In this document: positions 18,672 to 27,281 of the stretch, one piece after another
Layout of the letters: the number at the start of each line of letters is the position of its first letter
Position numbering within the stretch: position 1 is the first letter of the stretch
Source of the DNA: Desulfobacula sp.
Lineage (GTDB): Bacteria; Desulfobacterota; Desulfobacteria; Desulfobacterales; Desulfobacteraceae
Length of the DNA stretch: 42,977 nt
Reading direction: 5' to 3'
NCBI RefSeq assembly: GCF_030145145.1
Contig: NZ_JAQYWD010000004.1
Coordinates: forward strand, 140,622-183,598
Position numbers and translations under genes: made by a program
The notes under the pieces: generated by a model
Databases searched by the model: none
Told to the model about the DNA's origin: nothing
The model's input: only the letters and a program-made list of their open reading frames with translations

Positions 18672-19216
18672 TATACAAAAGACCTTTGCTGTACCATTAA
18701 CCGAGTTTGGTCATTCGTCTGCATCGCTTTAATCTTTGCAGACCCAAGATCCTCTAAATATTTTGAATAATTGATCCTTGCCAGCTGTGGGTTTGACCAT
18801 GTTTTTTCAGGCATCATCATGAGGCTGTATTTTGCATAGGATTCAATAGCCTCAAACCAATCATCATATAAAATATCTGGAAGACCGGTCGCGGCCCGGT
18901 CAGGCTTAAGAAACGTCGTCACCTCAAACGTGGTGTCACTGGTTACTGCATTGTCCAGGGTAACGGTTACCCCGCTTCTGGTATACTGATTAAACGCCTT
19001 GCTGCTGATTGAAAGCCGGCACCCGGTTACGGTTGATTCATCTGCAATGGTCAGGGTGATGGTAGATGCATCCGCCAAGACTTCCGTTTCTGCATCGATC
19101 TGCCATATATGGGAATCCCGGCAAAATTCGATGGCGCCTCTTAAAAGTTCTATTTTCATCAACGATTTTGGACATCCCGGGGTCTGGGGTATAACATGAT
19201 CTATAAACCTGTCCAT
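18671..19216 (-). CDS. head-tail adaptor-type protein
   Basis: A 181-residue protein: a helical N-terminal part (FIDHVIPQTPGCPKSLMKIELLRGAIEFCRDSHIWQ), a beta domain in the middle (about 45-105), then a helical end. The sequence IELLRGAIEFC and the HIWQID that follows recall proteins encoded just after the adaptor in podovirus-like prophages. The likely role is to extend the portal/adaptor ring. Its ATG follows the previous stop after one base, indicating coupled expression. Confidence 0.55.
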   Translation of the reverse strand: MDRFIDHVIPQTPGCPKSLMKIELLRGAIEFCRDSHIWQIDAETEVLADASTITLTIADESTVTGCRLSISSKAFNQYTRSGVTVTLDNAVTSDTTFEVTTFLKPDRAATGLPDILYDDWFEAIESYAKYSLMMMPEKTWSNPQLARINYSKYLEDLGSAKIKAMQTNDQTRLMVQQRSFV

Positions 19217-19217
19217 T

Positions 19218-19847
19218 TTACGCTCCTTGCACCTGCATTAACGCTGCATCATTTTTCGCTTTAACCCCAAGGGCAGTATAAAGCGCATTCAAATAGCCAT
19301 CAGCCCTGCCAAAGTCAGCCCCTTCCGTGTGCATGGACAGACACCGGTACAGGACATAATCCATTACGGGAGAAAGAAATGTTTCAGATATTCCAATGTT
19401 ACCGGATGCAGCCGTAAATGTTGCAGGGGTATCGGAATAGATAATTTCAACGGAGAGGGTGGTCGACGGCATTGGATAGACAAAGAAGCCTTTCGGGTTT
19501 TCAGCATCAAACATGAAGTGTTCAATGGCCGTAGCTGTCTCTTCAATGGTCCACCCGGGGACAGAATCATTTAACAATTCACGGGTTATCCGTCTGATGG
19601 GTCTGCCTGCTATATTCCGGGTGACATCAAGCAATCGAACGCCCGTGGCCGGGATCACCTGCTTTGGCGTATCGGCGGTTAATTCAAGGGATGCCGTAAC
19701 GGCTGTGGCATCAGGCCGCAATAAGGCGATCATATTAAGGGCCTCATTGACAAAAGAAACCTTCAGATCACTATCCCAAATATCCCCATCCGGATCGTTT
19801 AGAATTTTACCCAGGTTGCTTAACAATGCTGTCCCCGTGGTTGTCAT
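19218..19847 (-). CDS. gp11-like adaptor, DUF6682-type
   Basis: A 209-residue protein that fits the phage adaptor family DUF6682. The N-terminal helices (WDSDLKVSFVNEALNMIALLRPDA), the beta part with IPATGVRLLDVTRN, and the final helix pattern (YLNALYTALGVKAKNDA) are in the usual order. Such adaptors bind below the portal and create the docking surface for the short tail. The next two genes downstream are also tail-joining proteins, which supports this. Confidence 0.7.
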   Translation of the reverse strand: MTTTGTALLSNLGKILNDPDGDIWDSDLKVSFVNEALNMIALLRPDATAVTASLELTADTPKQVIPATGVRLLDVTRNIAGRPIRRITRELLNDSVPGWTIEETATAIEHFMFDAENPKGFFVYPMPSTTLSVEIIYSDTPATFTAASGNIGISETFLSPVMDYVLYRCLSMHTEGADFGRADGYLNALYTALGVKAKNDAALMQVQGA

Positions 19848-19850
19848 CTT

Positions 19851-20207
19851 CTATTCTTCCTTGTCAGCGGGCATAAAGCTATCGCCAAGCAGGGTGGCAA
19901 GTCTTGTGACCATTTCAAGCTTTGTCCATTCGGGCTTCAGTTCATCAACATCGTTCTCAATGGCAAAAATTTTTATATCATTCTTCGTTACCTTGGAAAC
20001 ATCACGGCCAAACCATTGCTGAACCAGCTCCTCTCCTTTTTCTTTTGAGATCAACCCGTTTCCTTTTGTGTCACGCCCATCGTCTGTGACCGGTACAACT
20101 TTCTTTTTAGAAACAGGGGCCTCGCAGGGGACCATCTCCTTTTTCTTTGCTAATCTTTTGTTCCAGTGCATAACCTGACCGGTTTTAACGTTCTTCAAAA
20201 ACTTCAT
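19851..20207 (-). CDS. small hypothetical virion-region protein
   Basis: A 118-residue, Lys/Glu-rich protein. The first 18 residues (MKFLKNVKTGQVMHWNKR) resemble the start of small proteins found after coat genes in several phages. Residues about 60-110 form a helix-rich end. It lies between the decoration-like gene and the adaptor gene with AAGGAG before its ATG. Function unknown; head completion or a scaffolding helper are possible. Confidence 0.5.
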   Translation of the reverse strand: MKFLKNVKTGQVMHWNKRLAKKKEMVPCEAPVSKKKVVPVTDDGRDTKGNGLISKEKGEELVQQWFGRDVSKVTKNDIKIFAIENDVDELKPEWTKLEMVTRLATLLGDSFMPADKEE

Positions 20208-20230
20208 TGTTCAAATCTCCTTTTGAATAA

Positions 20231-20251
20231 GGAGGGCTTTTTACACCCTCC
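20231..20251. terminator. intercistronic hairpin
   Basis: GGAGGG (20231-20236) and CCCTCC (20246-20251) form a 6-bp GC-rich stem with a 9-base loop, lying in the 64-base gap downstream of the decoration-like gene. On the minus-strand transcript it is followed by TTATT, a weak U-tract. It may be a partial terminator or an mRNA 3'-end stabiliser for the abundant head genes. Confidence 0.4.
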
Positions 20252-20271
20252 ACAAGGTAGCGGGCCTTGTC

Positions 20272-20679
20272 TTATTTTGTGTCGATATAAAACAGTTCAA
20301 CAACCATCGAACCACCGCCAGCGGTTACGATACTTGTAAAATCTGCCCCACCGGTTACAGTGACCCTGGGTGTCTTTGCTGCTGAAAACCCTGTAACAGC
20401 ATCAGCTGCAAGTGCAAGGGACCCGACCACCCCGGCAGCAAGGACACTTTGTGCTGTATTGGCGGAGTATTTATCCAGATCACCAGAGATACCCACCTGC
20501 ATAACAGCGGTTGTGTCTCCGGCGAAGCCTTCTGAAACAGTCGCCTTCCAGCCCAGGGGGATTGCTCCGACGGGCAAGGGGGCGTCAAAGTCGATGTAAC
20601 CGGTGGTATTCGTGTTGTCCGTAAAGTCAGCGATCTCCAAAACCTGAGATAATAGACTCTTTACATTCCTGAATTTCAT
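20272..20679 (-). CDS. putative capsid decoration protein
   Basis: A 135-residue protein placed directly downstream of the coat gene. After a helical start it is rich in Gly, Ala, Thr and Val and looks beta-structured (ATVSEGFAGDTTAVMQVGISGDL, later AKTPRVTVTGGADFTS). Small beta proteins at this position often decorate or cement the capsid. I recognise no named family. A strong AGGAGA lies before the ATG, consistent with high expression. Confidence 0.5.
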   Translation of the reverse strand: MKFRNVKSLLSQVLEIADFTDNTNTTGYIDFDAPLPVGAIPLGWKATVSEGFAGDTTAVMQVGISGDLDKYSANTAQSVLAAGVVGSLALAADAVTGFSAAKTPRVTVTGGADFTSIVTAGGGSMVVELFYIDTK

Positions 20680-20701
20680 TGTCGTTTTCTCCTGTTTAAG
20701 T

Positions 20702-20724
20702 GGACCCGGGTTTTAATCGGGTCC
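20702..20724. terminator. hairpin after the coat gene
   Basis: GGACCCG (20702-20708) pairs with CGGGTCC (20718-20724) around a 9-base loop, 10 bases past the coat stop codon and just upstream of the ribosome binding site of the decoration-like gene. There is no U-tract after it on the minus strand (ACTTAAAC), so it is more likely an attenuator, processing site or mRNA stabiliser than a full terminator. Confidence 0.45.
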
Positions 20725-20733
20725 CTTTAATTA

Positions 20734-21684
20734 TCAAGCCGGTTTGCAGTAAAGATGGCCCATGGATTCAGGCTTGATCACTTTATAACCATAAACCTGA
20801 AGCCCTCTCATGAGCTTCCCGAAGTCATCCGGGTTGTCGATCAGTTCATTCTCTGTCAACTGGCTGGCAAAGGTCAGTGCTGATTTATGACCGAAAATAG
20901 AACTGTAACAAGTGACGGATCCCTCCAGGGTGGACAGGACATTGTTGGATACAAAAATCTCAAACGTATCAATGACCCCTATCCGGCCATTACGCTTCAT
21001 TGACACGCCATCACCGGAATAACTGGCCTCGGACAGTTCAGACGTCTTGATCCGGGTGGATGCCCAGGCCGGAATAACAAACCACCGGTTGGTCTGGGGA
21101 ACGTTCTGCTCGGTGAGGACCTGGCCGCATGCCACCATCTTGTCAACGATGGTAGTCTTTGACAGGGGTTCAGCATCAGACCCGTCCGTATTGGCTGCAC
21201 CAAGATCGATATTGGCGGATATTTTACCGGCTGTGGCACCAACGTTGTATGCACTCGCATCAGACGGAACGTCAGACAGGATGTCCCCGTCAATCTCAAT
21301 CTTCATCTGCTCGGACGCGTCTTCCGCCCACTTGGAAACGTAATCGATGTCAGCCTGTTTCTTTTCAACGGAGTTGATGGCAACCCCGTAATATTTACCC
21401 TGATCGATGAGCAGCTCAACATTGTCGGATCGGGGCTTTTCATATTTCAGGGACTGACCGATTTCATAATCCCGGATGGTGATATCCGGAACCGTCCTGA
21501 TAATAACCTTATCGCCGTATGCGGTAATTTCACCCTCATAATCAGTGTTACTGATAGCGGCGAACACGGTGGCCATGTAAAATTTTTCAATGAGCTTCCC
21601 TGACCAGATCTCAGGGATGTAAGTACCGGATAACCCGGAATTTGTATCGTATGAGCCTAAGCTCGCATCAATGGGATATACCAT
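20734..21684 (-). CDS. major capsid (coat) protein
   Basis: A 316-residue coat protein with the order expected for HK97-fold podovirus coats: a helical start (GTYIPEIWSGKLIEKFYMATVFAAISN), an E-loop-like strand region (GDKVIIRTVPDITIRDYEIGQ), a long spine helix around residues 105-135 (KKQADIDYVSKWAEDASEQMKIEID), and a beta C-terminus. It follows the scaffold gene, has AGGAGA upstream, and is flanked by hairpins, all typical of the most highly made virion protein. The family call rests on sequence pattern and synteny. Confidence 0.85.
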   Translation of the reverse strand: MVYPIDASLGSYDTNSGLSGTYIPEIWSGKLIEKFYMATVFAAISNTDYEGEITAYGDKVIIRTVPDITIRDYEIGQSLKYEKPRSDNVELLIDQGKYYGVAINSVEKKQADIDYVSKWAEDASEQMKIEIDGDILSDVPSDASAYNVGATAGKISANIDLGAANTDGSDAEPLSKTTIVDKMVACGQVLTEQNVPQTNRWFVIPAWASTRIKTSELSEASYSGDGVSMKRNGRIGVIDTFEIFVSNNVLSTLEGSVTCYSSIFGHKSALTFASQLTENELIDNPDDFGKLMRGLQVYGYKVIKPESMGHLYCKPA

Positions 21685-21699
21685 GATAGAAATCTCCTA

Positions 21700-22674
21700 T
21701 CAGGCAACAATCCTCCCCTGTGTTGGGGCCAGGAAAATATCCGCCTCAAGCGCCTTTGCCTCATCATCCCTGCCCCTGAACTTGCCTGCAGCCTTATCTG
21801 TATAGAACTGTGCAATTTGTTTCCGTGTCCACGTCCTGGCACTCTGCTGTGTGGGTGGATTAAGGTCTGTCCCGGTATTGTTCGGGGCTGGTTGAATATT
21901 TGGCTTTGGCGTATCAGGTGGTTTCTCTTTGGATTGACTGCCTAAATATTCATCAAAGATCTCAATGGTCGCTTGAAGGTCTCGGTTCGCTTCTGCCCTT
22001 TGCAGCTTTGCATGACGCGATTCAAACTCATGTTCAGGAAACTGCCTCAAGAAATTAAGGAAATTCTGATCCGTGTTCAAAGCATCAAAGCTTTCACCCT
22101 TTTGGGTAATGGCTTGTTTCACCTGGGACAGGTAATTCTCATACTTGGTTTTAGCGTCCGTTTCCCTGTCTTTTGACACATCACCGGATATCTGGCTGAT
22201 TTGTTCGGTCAGCTCTTTGTTCTGTGCCTGCAGAGTCTGGATAGTATTGATAAGCTTTCCGAAGTCATCACCATACTGGGTGAAATCATCCGGATTAAGC
22301 GGGTCCCCTTCATCAACCGTGGGATCTTTTACATTTTGGTTGTTGCCAGCTTCCGTAAGCTGTGCGTTTTTTGTCTGTAGCTCAGACACGGATGATTGCA
22401 GGTTCCTGATTTCCTGGTGGAGTCGCGGTACCTCGGCATCAAATTTTCCCTTGAGCGTGAGGTATTTGTCCTTGTAATGTTCCGGTTCAGGAGTATCTAC
22501 GGGTTTCTGTGTCTGCTGAACAACCTGTTCCGGCAAAGTATCCCGTTGACCTGGCTGAGGGTCCCCATCAAGTGGGGGTGTCCCTGGCTGATCCTGGGGT
22601 TTTCCTTCTCTTAGCTGTTTTTGAATCGCCTCTGATCGTTCAGCGGCTTTTCGTACTGCATCTGGTAATGTCAT
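21700..22674 (-). CDS. capsid scaffolding protein
   Basis: A 324-residue hydrophilic protein, rich in Gln, Glu and Lys, with coiled-coil stretches around residues 75-110 (VPRLHQEIRNLQSSVSELQ) and 140-190 (INTIQTLQAQNKELTEQISQ), and a Pro/Gln-rich N-terminus. The C-terminal 40 residues contain a basic helix (RTWTRKQIAQFYTDKAAGKF), the kind of segment with which scaffolds bind the coat. Immediately upstream of the coat gene, which is the standard place. Scaffolds of this class guide shell assembly and then leave or are reused. Confidence 0.82.
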   Translation of the reverse strand: MTLPDAVRKAAERSEAIQKQLREGKPQDQPGTPPLDGDPQPGQRDTLPEQVVQQTQKPVDTPEPEHYKDKYLTLKGKFDAEVPRLHQEIRNLQSSVSELQTKNAQLTEAGNNQNVKDPTVDEGDPLNPDDFTQYGDDFGKLINTIQTLQAQNKELTEQISQISGDVSKDRETDAKTKYENYLSQVKQAITQKGESFDALNTDQNFLNFLRQFPEHEFESRHAKLQRAEANRDLQATIEIFDEYLGSQSKEKPPDTPKPNIQPAPNNTGTDLNPPTQQSARTWTRKQIAQFYTDKAAGKFRGRDDEAKALEADIFLAPTQGRIVA

Positions 22675-22720
22675 GTGTTTCCTTTCGTGGCCCTTGCGGG
22701 TATCACTGGTTTTGGTGGGT

Positions 22721-22739
22721 CTTGCACCGATTGTGCAAG
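22721..22739. other. short hairpin in the scaffold leader
   Basis: CTTGCAC (22721-22727) and GTGCAAG (22733-22739) are a perfect 7-bp stem with a 5-base loop. It lies about 47 bases upstream of the scaffold ATG, in a 153-base gap of the late operon. No U-tract follows on the minus strand. It may tune translation or stability of the scaffold/coat message; no function is shown. Confidence 0.35.
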
Positions 22740-22790
22740 GTATCCGATAACTGCAACTTTAAAGGGAGTTTTTGGAATGGACAAGAAAGG

Positions 22791-22818
22791 CCTCCCTACA
22801 TAGGGCTATATAGGGAGG
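22791..22818. other. 12-bp inverted repeat between small head gene and scaffold
   Basis: The arms at 22791-22802 and 22807-22818 (CCTCCCTACATA and TATATAGGGAGG) pair over 12 positions with a single mismatch around a 4-base loop. On the minus-strand message it forms right after the 84-residue gene and before the scaffold/coat genes. The following bases (CCTTTCTTG) are only weakly U-rich. It is best read as an attenuator or RNase processing site that could raise coat/scaffold output relative to portal. Confidence 0.45.
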
Positions 22819-22827
22819 ATGTTGATT

Positions 22828-23082
22828 TTATGGCGAGTTTTTTAGTATTTTACTTGCAACACAGGGATGATCAAGAATGATTTGCAGGGCCTGGCATTTG
22901 CCTTGATTCCATTTTAACAGTTCCCCGGTCAAGGTGTCGTTTTTCCTCCGCAATGTATCCAGGGAGGATTCAAGGAATTTTGTATAGGTTTTAAATTCTT
23001 CATTGAATTGTAACCTGGCAAGGGCTTTGACTGTCCGGTTGTCCGCGTCCGAGCAGTTCATCCCGCCATGGAGTTCCATCAC
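22828..23082 (-). CDS. small conserved-type head-region protein
   Basis: An 84-residue helical protein. The sequence LQFNEEFKTYTKFLESSLDTLRRKNDTL followed by QGKCQALQIILD matches a small protein often found between portal and scaffold genes in podovirus-like phages; its job is not known to me. Its ATG overlaps the stop of the upstream gene (ATGA). Three Cys residues are scattered with no metal-binding spacing. Confidence 0.6.
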   Translation of the reverse strand: MMELHGGMNCSDADNRTVKALARLQFNEEFKTYTKFLESSLDTLRRKNDTLTGELLKWNQGKCQALQIILDHPCVASKILKNSP

Positions 23083-23480
23083 CCCACCCCCTTTACCGTT
23101 GTCCGGATATAGAAAGCCGGGATAAGATCTATTTCACTTTCCTGTTTGAATGGGCTGGACACAAACCCGGCAATCTCCAGGTTATCATAGATAAACAGTC
23201 CTGTTTGATACAAGGGTTCTTTCTCGTCATAGACTCGATGTTCAACCTTGACCTTACGGGAAGCCATCAGCCTTGAAATTCTTTTTCCATCCATGCCTGG
23301 CCTGATCTTTATGCCACATTTCCGCATAATCTTATCCACGCATTGACCCATGAATAGCCGGGCAGCTTTGGCCGTTTGGAACTTGTAGGTCTTTGCATCC
23401 CGTTTCATCACATGCGCAAAATTATCTCGGTCCATCCGGTTCAGATCACCCAGGGTTGTTTCTTTATCGATGTATGCCAT
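23079..23480 (-). CDS. hypothetical head-region protein
   Basis: A 133-residue basic protein. The first 60 residues are helical and positively charged (NRMDRDNFAHVMKRDAKTYKF, later CVDKIMRKCGIKIRPGMDGKRI); the rest is probably beta. It has no clear family signature. It lies between portal and scaffold genes in a tightly packed head block, so a head-assembly role is likely but unproven. Confidence 0.5.
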   Translation of the reverse strand: MAYIDKETTLGDLNRMDRDNFAHVMKRDAKTYKFQTAKAARLFMGQCVDKIMRKCGIKIRPGMDGKRISRLMASRKVKVEHRVYDEKEPLYQTGLFIYDNLEIAGFVSSPFKQESEIDLIPAFYIRTTVKGVG

Positions 23481-23511
23481 TGCTCAGTCTCCTTTATTTT
23501 ATGCTCATATC

Positions 23512-25662
23512 CTAAACCGTCCTCGCATCCCGACCACCGGCAACATTCCCAGCCGGGTCAGTCTGTTTGCCTTTGCCTGGTTGCTGGCCTGCATCCTGTT
23601 CAATCTGGGCCTGTTGCTGCATGAGGAGCTGATTTTGCTTTTCCCTCCTCAGCATTTCCTTTTTGTCCGGAACAATATCGTTATCTTTGAAATCCGCCGC
23701 CTTGAAGATGTCATGCAGCATCGATGCAAGGCCTACCTCACCGATGACACTCAGAACGTCCGGGCTGCTGACAACAATCTGTAACAGTTCATTCCTCCGG
23801 ACAGCTGCCTGCTCCTTGGCAACCATGGTGGAAGATCCCCGGGCAATGATTTTGATATCACCAATGTAATATTCCGGATCCCGGAAAAAGAGCAGCTGAA
23901 ACTCATGCGTTCTTTCAATCGTCGGTTCGATAATGCCCTCATCGATGTTGCCCACGACACTTTTGATTCCCCGGGCGGCATTGCCCATCATCATTGAGAA
24001 TCCGGTTGCAGTGCCCAGGGCGCCACCCTTGGCTTCACCGCCATAGGAATATTTCGGTATCCCCGTCTTGTTATCTGCCTCGGCACTGAAAAACTGATAA
24101 ACCTCTATCAATTCCTTGGCGACTGATGGAGGAACAAAGAAGCTCAACGGTGGTTTGGATGACCCACCCATGGCTCTCTCACTATTCACCTGCCAGAGTT
24201 TCCAGGGGTACATATCTGTGACATTCGCACCAACCGGCAATTGAGACACGTCCACCATCACCTGGGGACCCGACGCTATCCCCATGTTATTGATCAAATT
24301 CCTGGCAGCTGCATTGCAGGCATCCTGTGCATCTTTAAAAACTTCCGGTGCTCCTGCCCCCCAGATAGACCCATTTCTTTTCCTGAAAGATGCAAAGTTA
24401 TACGGCACCCGGCCCATGGGATCACCGTTGATTTCAGCCTTAATGACAATGTGCCCGATCAACCAAACCTCAACCGAATAATCAGCAAAGGGATCCTCTA
24501 CTTCTTCCGGGCTCATGCCATATTGCAAAAGCTTTAACCCCTGGACATTGCCCCAGAACTGAAGCGCATCAATCATGGTTTCCGGGGACCGCCATTCGTT
24601 CGGCCTGTTTTCAAGGGTTTGGCGGGTTAGGTCATTGGCAATCGATAACCAGGTTGACTGGCCCGAGTTGCCATATTCGGCCAGAACCATTCGTATGGCA
24701 TCCTCATCATATCCCTGCACACCAATCAATGATGTCAAAAACCGTCTTGTCAGTCGGTGTCGCTCTATTATGCCGTCTTCTGGTGTACGCGCATTGGGTA
24801 AGGGATAAATGTCAAAGGGACTCACCCGGTTGAAATCTATGCAAGTCTCGTTTGTGACCTGGACCATGGGCATTTCTTTCCCCTGAAATCCTGCATCAAG
24901 TTGTCCCTGGCTTTGGCCTTGTTCTTGTTGCGGGGTTACCCATTTGAGTTTCTTCTTTCGTCTCAAGACAGGCCCTTTCACAATACCGGCCGGAAAGGTG
25001 GCAATGTCGTCAAGGGATTCTTTTACGGCTTTCTTCCACCCTGATTCTGTCACGACGTCATGGAGCTTTGTTTCAATCTTATCCCGGGCTTCTTTGGCCA
25101 CCTTCTCCATTTCAGACCTGATTTCTCCACTGAGTTCTTCAAGCCTTGCCTGCATTGCCTGCAACATAAATTGCCGGGCCTGTTCTTCTCCCTGTATCTG
25201 CCCTGCCTGCATCTGGATCATTAAATCTTGTTTGATGTCTGACTGTGCCTCAGCAACAATTTGCTGCTTTATTTTCATGACTTGTTCCGGCCGCAAATCA
25301 GGTACCGGTGTCGGTTTTATTCCCCATGGCTTATCATCCGCAGGGAACAGAATGTCGGACAACCAGGACGAAATGGCAGAACACTTTTCATCTGTCAGCA
25401 TCATGAAGATTTCAGATCCACCGTGTTCTCTTATTTTTGCAAGCTTTGTAGGATCATAAATGCCATTTTTCCGGCGCAAAGAATCAATCATCACCTTCTC
25501 AATCGGTTGTTTTGCTTCTTTTGATGCCTCCCAGCAATCCCGGACATACCCGGCCAGGGACGTGACGACAGATCTTTGTTGCCGGTCCTTTGCGTCTTTT
25601 TCTGCTTGTAATTGTGCGGCTTCCTCTGCGTCCAGCTGCTGATTTGTTTTGAACTCTATCAT
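23512..25662 (-). CDS. portal (head-to-tail connector) protein
   Basis: A 716-residue portal of the large podovirus type. Signs: the N-terminal wing sequence around residues 65-110 (GIYDPTKLAKIREHGGSEIFMMLTDEKCSAISSWLSDILFP), the long Gln/Glu-rich helix at about 120-200, the crown/stem region near 270-300 (NFNRVSPFDIYPLPNARTPEDG), and the C-terminal Gln-rich helices with a Gly/Lys tail. It forms the dodecameric ring through which terminase packs DNA. I use the ATG at 25662, which overlaps the terminase stop as TAATG with AGGAGG 9 bases upstream; a GTG three codons earlier is the alternative. Confidence 0.87.
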   Translation of the reverse strand: MIEFKTNQQLDAEEAAQLQAEKDAKDRQQRSVVTSLAGYVRDCWEASKEAKQPIEKVMIDSLRRKNGIYDPTKLAKIREHGGSEIFMMLTDEKCSAISSWLSDILFPADDKPWGIKPTPVPDLRPEQVMKIKQQIVAEAQSDIKQDLMIQMQAGQIQGEEQARQFMLQAMQARLEELSGEIRSEMEKVAKEARDKIETKLHDVVTESGWKKAVKESLDDIATFPAGIVKGPVLRRKKKLKWVTPQQEQGQSQGQLDAGFQGKEMPMVQVTNETCIDFNRVSPFDIYPLPNARTPEDGIIERHRLTRRFLTSLIGVQGYDEDAIRMVLAEYGNSGQSTWLSIANDLTRQTLENRPNEWRSPETMIDALQFWGNVQGLKLLQYGMSPEEVEDPFADYSVEVWLIGHIVIKAEINGDPMGRVPYNFASFRKRNGSIWGAGAPEVFKDAQDACNAAARNLINNMGIASGPQVMVDVSQLPVGANVTDMYPWKLWQVNSERAMGGSSKPPLSFFVPPSVAKELIEVYQFFSAEADNKTGIPKYSYGGEAKGGALGTATGFSMMMGNAARGIKSVVGNIDEGIIEPTIERTHEFQLLFFRDPEYYIGDIKIIARGSSTMVAKEQAAVRRNELLQIVVSSPDVLSVIGEVGLASMLHDIFKAADFKDNDIVPDKKEMLRREKQNQLLMQQQAQIEQDAGQQPGKGKQTDPAGNVAGGRDARTV

Positions 25663-27281
25663 TACGTCCACCCTCCTGATGATTGTTTTTGTACCTGTAT
25701 TGCCGCACCCATGGACGGCTTGAAGCCATGCCCCATAGACAATGTCTGAAACGCGTCCGCACCGTTGCTGTTGATGTCATGTAGGGGATGATCTTTCCAG
25801 GATTCCGTATGTATATTCCATTCCTTCCTGTAATTCTCCAGCCTGGACAGACCTTTCTCACACCGTTCTTCATCAAACCAGCAGATGGCTAAGAAGCGCC
25901 TGGCTGAATTGATTGAATCGATCTTCGCTGAAACCCTGGGAATAAGATTGAAATAAATCCCTATTTCCCGTGCAGCCTGCCATCGGCTCTTGCCTTTATT
26001 TCCCAGTTCCCGGACAGATAGATCGTGAGGACCATTGTGGTATCCATAAAGATATCCTTTCTTGTCCAACTCGGCCCTGTAGTAATCAAAGCCTTCTCCT
26101 GAATCCTCCATATAATCTATGACGTGAACCTCTCGGCCAATGTCTTGGGTAAACCATATCGCCATGACATCGTTCATCCCAAGATCCCACCAAGTGTCAA
26201 CGCTGATGCCTTTCTGATATGGGACAGAACAAATTCTCTTTTCTTTTCTGATTGCAATAAACTGTTGAGAGAAGTACGCACCCTTGACAGATTGTTCAAA
26301 GGCTTCTTCTGGAGTGGAAGGATTCTCCCGTTTCATGTCCTCACCGAGAGTTTTCCATTTAGATATGTACCAGTATTTTTTCTCAGGCTTGAGCTTAACC
26401 CCTATTTTAACCTCAACCTCCTCAAAATATTTGACCATTGAAGCCGTAATCGGTACCGGCGTGGATAATTCATTTTCATCATTGTCCCACCAGGGGAAGA
26501 AATGGAACTTGAATTCCATCCGATTTGGCTTCCGGCCAATTAACTGGAGGTCTTGAGCATCTTTGCAGTAATCATGGAAATAGCCGCCCTTTCCTTCGGC
26601 TGTTGATTCTATTGTAAAAAGGCATTCCCCGGTCTGGGTGTGAATTGCTTCAAACGCGCCGGTGACAATTTCCCGGGCTTTTTCCGGGTATCTGGCGCAA
26701 ACCTTACCGAATTCTGAAACATGCAGCCGGTTGATCGTCCCTGATCTCATAGAAGTACCGACGCTGATAATTGAATTGTTATTAAATTCGATTTCCGTTT
26801 TTGATTTTGACTTTGTCGGGCGAAAACCTTTTATCATTTCAGGTAGATTTTCATACGGATATAAGATCTTCCGACGAAAAATCTTTGAAACATCCTCCCG
26901 GTTGTGAGCAATAATTCCGGCCTCAATGTCATTGTAAAAAAGAGCATCATCCAGGTATGAGATATCAATCAGTGTCGTGAATCCCCGCTGTCTGGCCTTG
27001 AGGATCAGGTTCATAAACCACTTATTGTGATGAAACTCGGCTTGCTCCTTGTTCGGCTGGAAGAGAACGCGCTGGCCAAACTTGTTGATGATGTAATACA
27101 GATGATTTAAGCGCCACCATTTGTTATGAAGACCATCAACCAGCTCTTCCGGGGTCATGTTTTCAAACGGGTGATTCTCTTCTTTCTCTGTTTTATTAAG
27201 CCTTGGGTCAAAATCATCCAGAGGGACCAGGATATCGGAAGGATCATCCCATGGATCAGCTTGATGGGTTGCCGGGATCAT
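25662..27281 (-). CDS. terminase large subunit
   Basis: A 539-residue DNA-packaging motor. The ATPase half shows the viral variant of Walker A, KARQRGFT (95-102), the Walker B-like LHVSEFGK (187-193) and a following coupling segment with IESTAEG. The nuclease half begins near WWDLGMNDVMAIW, where Asp366 would be the first metal ligand, and ends with HDINSNGADAFQTL, which carries the last acidic ligand. The ATG overlaps the small-subunit stop codon (ATGA). The protein cuts concatemeric DNA and pumps it into the procapsid via the portal encoded next. Confidence 0.9.
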   Translation of the reverse strand: MIPATHQADPWDDPSDILVPLDDFDPRLNKTEKEENHPFENMTPEELVDGLHNKWWRLNHLYYIINKFGQRVLFQPNKEQAEFHHNKWFMNLILKARQRGFTTLIDISYLDDALFYNDIEAGIIAHNREDVSKIFRRKILYPYENLPEMIKGFRPTKSKSKTEIEFNNNSIISVGTSMRSGTINRLHVSEFGKVCARYPEKAREIVTGAFEAIHTQTGECLFTIESTAEGKGGYFHDYCKDAQDLQLIGRKPNRMEFKFHFFPWWDNDENELSTPVPITASMVKYFEEVEVKIGVKLKPEKKYWYISKWKTLGEDMKRENPSTPEEAFEQSVKGAYFSQQFIAIRKEKRICSVPYQKGISVDTWWDLGMNDVMAIWFTQDIGREVHVIDYMEDSGEGFDYYRAELDKKGYLYGYHNGPHDLSVRELGNKGKSRWQAAREIGIYFNLIPRVSAKIDSINSARRFLAICWFDEERCEKGLSRLENYRKEWNIHTESWKDHPLHDINSNGADAFQTLSMGHGFKPSMGAAIQVQKQSSGGWT

